NCBI RefSeq assembly: GCF_035582795.1 | Contig: NC_134365.1 | Coordinates: 133,260,077-133,324,076 of the forward strand | Direction of reading: 5' to 3' | From: Mycteria americana | Lineage: Eukaryota; Chordata; Aves; Ciconiiformes; Ciconiidae | Length of the DNA stretch: 64,000 bases | Shown here: positions 56,891 through 64,000 of the stretch, piece after piece | Position numbering within the stretch: position 1 is the stretch's first letter | Layout: each line of letters opens with the position of its first letter | The notes under the pieces: generated by a model | What the model was told of the DNA's origin: nothing | Database searches by the model: none | What the model saw: the letters and a program-made list of their open reading frames with translations, nothing else | Made by a program: the position numbers and the translations under genes

Positions 56891-57625
56891 CAATTAAGGC
56901 ACGGTGAAGGTGCTCTGCAGCAGGCGGGGAAGGAGGCGGGAGGGAAGCGGAGCCCCAGCCCGGCGCCGGGCGGGAGGGCTGGGGCAGCGCCGGCGGCGGG
57001 GCCGCGGGCCCGAATCGCCTTCCGCGCCGCGGATGCCGCCGGCGGAGCCCGGCCACCGGCGCCGGAGCCCGACGCCCCTCTTCCCCGGCTGCAAAGCGAC
57101 GCAGCTCAGCGCAAACCCCAGGTTCAGCAGCGGGGGGGTTCAGCAGCGGGGTTCAGCAGCGGGGGGGGCGGGGATGCGGGAGAAGAGGAGGGGAGGGGAG
57201 GGCAGGGAAGGCGACTCCAGCCCGGTGGGGCTCAAAGCGCAACCCCCAACTTCAGTCCTGCCCGGATTCCTCACAGCGCTGCCTCGGCCACCTCCGCTTC
57301 GTATCAAACGCCACGAAGACGATTTTGCGTTTCCCAGCCTTCCTCCGGGGCCGAGAGGAGGCACGGTGCCCAGAGCTCATGGGGGGGGACGGCACCCAGC
57401 TTACTGCTTGCCAGGACTTCGGCTCTGACCTGACCGGCTCTGCCGAGAGGACTCACAAATGCCCTCAGTTCGGGGGAAAAGCCCCCGTTTCCGATCCCCC
57501 CGCACCGCGGCCGGCGGGGGCTGCGGGGGGGCTGCGGGCTCTGCTCCTCCCGCCCCAGCCCCTGGCAGGGCTACTGCGCGCTGCTGCGCCCCGCGCACTC
57601 CTTCCACAACGCTCTCATTTAATCT
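56891..57625. other. CpG-rich block, right edge of the ARX CpG domain
   Basis: GC-rich sequence with short tandem units of GGTTCAGCAGCGGG (three copies, about 57121-57167). Overlapping open frames to 174 codons lack recognisable content. After about 57625 the composition returns to AT-rich. Confidence 0.5.
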
Positions 57626-58404
57626 AAACATCCCTAAACTTGCAAATTAACAGGCTCTTCAGCTGTAATTATACAGATACATACAAGTGCCACAGGGTCA
57701 GGTTTTGCCGTATCTATCCATTTTATTTGTATACCTAACGTTTGGGGGAGGTCACACTTTTCACTTTCCTAAGGCATTCTACCCCGTTAATATCAGTAAT
57801 ATCTTCGTAATCCTAATTGGGTTGGACACGAAAGATCTAAAAAAACCTGCGTGACATTACAGGAAGCCAGGATCTTCCCAACAGCTGCAACATCAACGCG
57901 TCACCTAGGCAGCAACACCTTCTCCAAGACCAGCCTCCAAATAAAGTCTCTTTTACAGTAACCCAGCTAAACGCGTTGGGAAGGAACGATAGCTCGCCAG
58001 GGGTGGGACAACACCAACACAAAACTAGGGATTGAGCAGGGTCAATGTCTCACGTACTGCCACTCAATGCGAGTAAAAACGAAAGGATTTAGCCCCAAAA
58101 GTTGCTCTGAAGATGACCGTGTATTCAGGCATATCCGAATAGACATTACCCGTACTGACACACAGCATCTTCCGATGCCGCGTTAGGGACAAATGGATGT
58201 CATAAAATACTCTAACACAGACACACGTATCCCTTCGGTGCCCAACACGTTCACGCTGATGCTCTCACTTTTTCTTCAAGCTCCCTTTGTTAATGGCCGG
58301 CCATCCTAAAAACGGACCCACAAGCACTCCCGTAAAACCAGGAAAAGTTTGGAGCAATATGACTTTGCGTGGAGTATTTTCAATAGTCAGATGATCAAAT
58401 CAAA
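57626..58404. other. Intergenic sequence between converging genes
   Basis: AT-rich sequence with no supported gene. It separates the CpG domain from the predicted POLA1 poly(A) site. Confidence 0.45.
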
Positions 58405-59550
58405 TCCTCTTTTACTAGAAAACTTTATTTTTTTCCTTCAAATGTTAAGAAAACTTTACATTTTATACTGTTACAGATTTAAAAGAAAATTTTTATAACC
58501 TTACACTAATAGATTACATTGCAAACTTAACAGCGAACATAAGTACGACAATATTTTGTGTACAAAAGCACGTACCCAAATTTACGCTCTTTTCTTGTCA
58601 TATCTGCTTGTCATTTTATTGGAAGTAAATGAAAAATACAATTTGCTTATAAAACCTTTAAAACCTCCAATACAGTAATTATTACAGAACAGCAACAATG
58701 ATTCTCCGCTTTCCCTTCCCCCATTATTGGTTACAATGCCACCCCAAACGTCTTTTTCCCAACCGATTGCTTACTTTCAAATACTTTGCACGGAAAGAAG
58801 TGAAATACATTTATATCCTGTGTATGTACGAAATGGGTTTTGTGCATGCGCGTGTCTTTACATCCACACAGAAATTTCCAACATGGCGAAATACTATGCT
58901 TAAAGATGCACGGAAAGACTCTTAATAAAAAGATGGTCCCTATTTTTAAGCGCCTCCAGGTTTCAGTCGTTCTTTACCTTTAATAAATTTGAAAGTAAAG
59001 TGTCCCTACCTCTGTTCAGAAGGTATTAGGACATTTAAAGGCATTTAGGTTTAGTATTGTTTTTAATTGGTATGTTTATGATCAGGAAGAAGATAACTGT
59101 GAAAAGGCAAAACATTAGTGCTCCTACTGAGACCTCTACTAACCTCTCTTCCTGAGAGCACCTCTACTAAATACCCTGGAGCAAAGTCTAGGATCACTTA
59201 CATTCCAGCAACTCTCACTGGGAATTATCCAATTAAAGCAGCAATTCTCCCACCCCCTTTTCCCTCATAGGTCTAAATACACAACAAAATACATTGCAAG
59301 AACAAACTACTCCGTATTTTAATAACCCTGGCTTCTCAATGAAGAAAAGAACGGAAGATGAAAACACCTCGAATATTTAATGTCCACGTGAATCAGACAG
59401 GCACCCCGTTTTCACCTTCCGTTTTTCCTCCTCCAGAGAGACAAGATTATTAAAACATCATTGTGCATACTGCATTATGACAGTATTGCTTAAGAGATCA
59501 TTACTGTTAAACCAGGAACTAGCCTCTCGTCTCCCTCCATTTTTAATCAA
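58405..59550 (-). other. POLA1: POLA1 3' UTR (predicted)
   Basis: AT-rich, gene-free sequence downstream of the POLA1 stop codon on the minus strand, bounded by AATAAA signals at its far end. The length of roughly 1.1 kb is plausible for this gene. The end is inferred from the signal, not from a transcript. Confidence 0.55.
58424..58429 (-). terminator. POLA1: POLA1 poly(A) signal (candidate)
   Basis: AATAAA on the minus strand, with a second one at 58615-58620. Either could end the message; the far one yields the longer UTR. Confidence 0.5.
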
Positions 59551-59723
59551 TCACTGTCTTTCATTATTGGACTCTCCCACAGATCTTCCTATACTGACGG
59601 TAAAGAGTTTGCCGAGGTTCACTTCTGAGTAGCCACTCATGGACAGACATTTGTCTACAGTGCTCTTCAGTCTTTTGTAGGCCTCAGAGACTTCCTTCCT
59701 GAGTGGCTTCTTCTTCAGATACT
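59551..59723 (-). CDS. POLA1: POLA1, DNA polymerase alpha catalytic subunit, C-terminal exon (partial gene)
   Basis: The minus-strand exon follows a good acceptor (polypyrimidine tract, then TTCTTTTAG at 59724-59732) and encodes a split codon plus 56 residues to a TGA at 59551-59553. Residues YLKKKPLRKEVSEAYKRLKS and then STVDKCLSMSGYSEVNLGKL are colinear with the C-terminal tail of vertebrate POLA1, where LKNT and SGYSEVNLSKLF are the hallmark. POLA1 is the polymerase subunit of the primase complex that starts replication primers; this tail lies beyond the zinc-binding C-terminal domain. The protein here appears to run several residues beyond the mammalian end (TVSIGRSVGESNNERQ after KLF). 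An ORF that continues into the intron up to 59796 is not exon. Upstream exons lie outside the window. Confidence 0.92.
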
Positions 59724-62700
59724 CTAAAAGAACAATGGAAAAAAAAAACCAGAGAAGGATTAAGTGACCACAAAAAGACAGTACTTTTGCATTCACTACT
59801 ACTGCGAATCATGGTATTTCAAAATGAGGTGAATGTCGTAGCTAGCAAAGACAATATTTACGGCAAGCTCTCCCAACTTCTGCTGCCTTCCCCCTGCCTC
59901 CCCCCGCAGCGCTGTACCAGCCGGTTAGAGGCCATGTTGAACCTGCACGTGGTGGCGAGGCTGAAGCTCCCTCAGCCCCACCGGCGCGGGTGCAGCGGCT
60001 CCTGCCAGGAGCTGGCACGAAGCACCGCTTGCCCAGTCATGTTGTCTAACTGGAGTGAACTGGGGGTTCACTAAGTCACAGCAGAGAAAATAAGCAAGTG
60101 CCTTAACTTAGTGAGAACTACGCAAGGTCCCCAGGAGTTTGAAGTAGGGAGAAATTCTGCCCAAGTTTGGCTTCAGAAGTGAAGGAAACCATGCGTCACT
60201 TCTCTTGTCCCTGCTGCTGCTAATACTGGCACTGGCACAACCTGACATGTGCGTTCTCATGTGCACCTTGTGTGCAGGATGGGAATCGTGATGCTCAGCA
60301 CTACGGAGGCGATGGAAGGAAAAGGGCAGCAGCACAAACAGGGGAAATTCCATGCTATCCTACCCTACAATAGAGAGAAGATGCCCGGTATCTCAACCAG
60401 GAGACATGAGGTTCACCTGACACATGAACAAAGAGAACCGTTCCCAAATGCTTGATCAATAATACCTGTGAGGAAATGTCTGGAGTACAAGACATTTACT
60501 CACTTGTACATTTGTGTGTGTGCAAAGTCATGCGCATGCACATGAGTTTGTACGTATTTCAACAGCACAGGCCAAACTGTTCTATTTTAAATTTTTTTTT
60601 GTTAAACTTGATGCCATCCAAAAAAAATCCAGGGATTTTGTTTGGGTGGTTGTCCAGCTTGTGCTTTACAAAGGCTGTGGACAAAGACTAAAAGAGCAAA
60701 ATACTCTGCTGATACACATCAATGCCAACTTGATGCAGATCTGGTGCAGTTGTGCTCCTCCTTTCCAGCCAAGTCCACATTCTAGAAACACCAGCTCCTA
60801 CCCAAAAGCCTGCGTCTGCAGTTACACCTTGGAACAGGCAGCGCTGGATAGCCTGCATTACTGAGCACACAAGAAGGATATATTGCAAAACGAGGTGCCC
60901 TCCCAGACAGTTTTCCCCCCGTTAGGCTGGAGGGACTCCAGGTCAAGCAGAACTATGAGAGCACGGCACAGGTACTTAAAGCACAGGTCAAGCTTTCAAG
61001 CCATTTAGGTGCAGCGTAAGCATGTGTCTTGTGAGCAACCAACACAATCCTTCTGTTGCTCATTAGCTTTGCCTAAAAGCTGTTGTCTCATTTCTTCCTG
61101 TCAGCTTCACAACACTGGTACTGCCCCCCTCATGCTCTGAACACATAACAAAGGAGCCTCCATCCCCTCTCAAATGGCTTTTACTGCATGGCAAAAGTTA
61201 AGATGAAAAACCAGTCATCTCTAAAACAGCTGAGTTTATTTAAGAGAAGGGTTTGGAGGAGAGGGACACACTTTTTTTTTGAGTCTACCTGTGCGAGGGA
61301 AGAAATGACTCACTTCCGTGAAGACTCACTTCTGCGATGTGACTGAGATGAAGATGTCCCATCGGACGCACCTTCGTCTCAGCAGCCAAGTCAAGGACTG
61401 CTGCACGAGGAGATGGCAGGGGAGGGAGGCATGGTAACAGAAATAGCCATTACAATTTTGGGTTTGTGAATTCCTCCTCCCTCAGGATTTACAAATATTT
61501 TTGCAGAGCCTCAGATGTTTTAAGATGAGCTCAGCAGATTAACTACTGGATATAATACAAACAGTAATGTTTTACTGAGCAATTGCCACCTGCTTAGGTT
61601 TTCCATTAGGTTATTCACAAAGTTCCACTGAACTCAACTGCCCTGCATGATGCTATCAAATCTTTAAAAATTAAATTAAAATTTAAATTAACGATGCCAA
61701 TTTGAGTAACTGAATACGTTGCTTAAAAGTAGTTTGGTAAGCACCTTTCATGCATCCTTGTGACGGAGGTATGTATTGTGCTCTTATATTCAGTTTTGGG
61801 TCTTTGTATTGCCAACTTTGGGCAGTAATCAAACAGAGGAAAATGCCTAGCTGAAGATAGAACATTCTCACCGTTACCTAGACAGTAATGATATTGTGTC
61901 TATTAGCAGAATTAAAATTTCCTTAAACTACATCACCAATACAATAAAAACTTTGATTACAAGAATCTGTTCATTGACAGACTGAAGTCACTATGGCATA
62001 AACACATTTAGTGATCCTGAAATTATTTAATTGTAGGGTTTAATTAAACAAACCTTGAAAACTGTAATAACCAAATCTATAAAAACACCAAACCCACTTT
62101 GCCACAAATTCAGCACTAACTAGTTTATGCATTTTCAAGATAAATGATATAGTAAGTGGGTTCACTTGCCGCTGCTCACGTGTTAGCAAAACCATGCTCT
62201 TTATACCAAGGAACTGTGGAAAATACCATCCTTGTAGCTCAAAACTAGGCTAAAATAGTTTAAAGCTTCCTGGAGCTCAGGAGGGACCAAGGTGAAATGT
62301 ATCAATGCGCAGAAACAGCTGGCACACGTGAACAGAGCAGGAAGGCACATTAATCATGAGAACAACGAGGCAAACAATAAACCGGGGCTGCAAGTAGGGA
62401 ACAAAAATACAGGCCTGCGTACAGCTCCAATTCAGGCTCCAGCCGTCCCACTAACAGAGTGCCTAGCTCCCCCCCCCCCCCCAATCTAAACTTTAATTAT
62501 ATGCGATAACCTTTCTGACAGTATGCTTCAAACATTTCTTAGATGCAATTACCCTTGTAGAGGCAAGCAGGAAAGGGTGGACTGAAAAAAAATAGAGAAA
62601 TATGAGGGGCCTCGTTGAAGTAATGAGGCCAATTTTAAGTTTCAATTATAAGAGAATGGGAGCCGGGAGCTCCGGGAGGAGAGGCAGGCAGCGGCTGTGT

Positions 62701-64000
62701 CTGCAGCACAGCCACACCATGCATTTGAATGACACAAGTGCATCTGATGACTGGGGAGAAGAGATTTAAAGAACTGTAGTAATACAGAGCAGGGGAAGAT
62801 GAGAGAGGACACAGCTCCTGATGTGTTTACCTCCTTTGCTGATGGGATATTGACTTTTCCCACCAGGTTGGTTAGAAAGGGACTATTTACGCTGCCACAC
62901 AGCAGAGTAAGAATGACAACCAGCATCACTCTGTGCTCCTCTGAGTAAAAGACAACTGTGACCGTCGTATATCACACAGCCAGTCAATACCTTCGAGTTA
63001 CCATACCACTCAACTTAGAGATGCATATAAAAGCTCCTACTTTCTTCCTAAATGAGAATTTAATCAATAATGCACCTAAGGCCTTCTGAAAACTAAGCTG
63101 TACAAACTGACTGAAATTGCCTTTCAGGAGTCAGTCATGTTCCGAAATAGTTCTATACCTATTATCACCCCATCATTGTTTTAATAATATCCAAGTTCAG
63201 TGGCAAGCAATCTTTTAAGACAACCACTGCTGCAGAATGCATATATGGCTATACATAAAGAGATATATTTATACGCATGCAGAGCATACAAAAGATACTA
63301 CCAAACCAAATATACAAATGAAAAATATTATTATTTTTAATAGAAATTAAAAAAAAAAAAAAAGGAAGATGTACTTCTGACTGTATATAATTAAAATTCA
63401 GGTCCTGTATTCTCTGAAGTTAATAAATCATTGACTCTGGTAAAGATTTTAGAATCATATCTATAGATTTTAGAAGCATACAGTTAACCCCCTCCCCCCC
63501 AACATAACTGTCCCCTTGTTCCCTTCACAAAACACAGTCTGAAATTCTGGACGTCCCTGGCAAATTCAGCACCCCATCCAAGTCCTTGTTTAGCTACCTA
63601 GGTATATTTTTATATTATCTGGGGGGAAAAAAAAAATAATTAAAAGGTACCTGAAATCCATTTACCCCATACTGTTGTACTGATGCTGGAAGCAAGGATG
63701 GAAATATTTGGAGATTATCTATACCTGGCCATGTGTTTTCCATTTATTGCAATTTCTCTTTGTTCTTATTAAAATTACACCGAATAACCTGATAGTGAGG
63801 ATCAAGAACTTTTGTTCTTGGATTCCCTAAGACGTGGCTCAGTGAAAGTCTTCTGTTTTTTCTCCTACTGATTGGACAACTGAACTGTGTCATATTATTA
63901 AACTCTCTCCCCCTGATTATTCTGTTGATAGCCTGCTCTTCAGAGTGCGAAGTAAAAACATATTCCCATTCCTTTCTATTTGTGTGCATGTATCTGCATC
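59724..64000 (-). other. POLA1: POLA1 last intron (partial)
   Basis: No further POLA1 exon could be found on the minus strand up to the window edge, so the last intron is at least 4.3 kb. The small open frames show none of the expected cysteine-rich C-terminal residues. The interval contains a GC-richer patch near 59930-60020, a C-run at 62469-62482 and AT-rich stretches such as 61480-61620 and 62990-63350 that could hide ARX enhancers, which sit in POLA1 introns in other vertebrates. Confidence 0.7.

Noticed and set aside
61683-61871. Possible penultimate POLA1 exon (contains GCMKGAYQ)
   Set aside because: A brief resemblance to the cysteine-rich POLA1 tail does not extend on either side and no suitable splice sites frame it.

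Overview
The window is a piece of a vertebrate nuclear genome, almost certainly a bird. The evidence is CR1 LINE remnants of the avian type (a 3' end terminating in ATTCTATG repeats at 7480-7624, a reversed copy at 21195-21394 and a reverse-transcriptase fragment at 915-1365), intron-bearing genes with standard GT-AG borders, and very compact introns inside a CpG-rich domain. The species cannot be fixed from the sequence alone. There is no prokaryotic or phage content, no CRISPR array and no tRNA or rRNA gene that I can recognise.

Two protein-coding genes are supported. The first is a complete ARX (aristaless-related homeobox) on the + strand: five coding exons between 46485 and 53604, encoding 510 residues with octapeptide, acidic tract, Q50 paired-type homeodomain and OAR tail. 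The second is the 3'-terminal coding exon of POLA1 (DNA polymerase alpha catalytic subunit) on the - strand at 59551-59723. The two genes converge tail to tail with about 3.6 kb between their predicted poly(A) sites, the order and orientation known for ARX and POLA1 in other vertebrates.

Layout: positions 1-42.6 kb form an AT-rich, gene-free desert upstream of ARX. It holds old CR1 pieces, a 310-nt polypurine microsatellite, small palindromes and tandem duplications, one isolated CpG island (about 12.72-13.48 kb) and several stretches that look like conserved noncoding enhancers (12.1-12.56, 13.48-13.85, 15.2-15.8, 24.48-24.83, 32.0-32.4, 34.65-35.4, 39.7-39.98 kb). From about 42.66 to 57.6 kb lies a nearly continuous CpG-rich domain centred on ARX, broken by AT-rich islands: one upstream of the promoter (43.73-44.05), one inside intron 3 (50.0-50.7), the 3' UTR (53.6-54.76) and a long block just downstream (55.92-56.89). 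The last kilobases are the POLA1 3' UTR, its terminal exon and at least 4.3 kb of its last intron.

ARX is a transcriptional regulator of forebrain interneurons, pancreatic alpha cells and gonad; POLA1 is a housekeeping replication enzyme. They are neighbours because ARX enhancers extend into the POLA1 region in vertebrates, not because of a shared pathway. The most interesting features here are regulatory: candidate long-range enhancers, including a pair of identical octamer-containing 14-mers 125 bp apart, a candidate antisense promoter in ARX intron 4, and a redistribution of ARX alanine tracts relative to mammals. Conservation statements are inferences from sequence texture; no alignment could be run.
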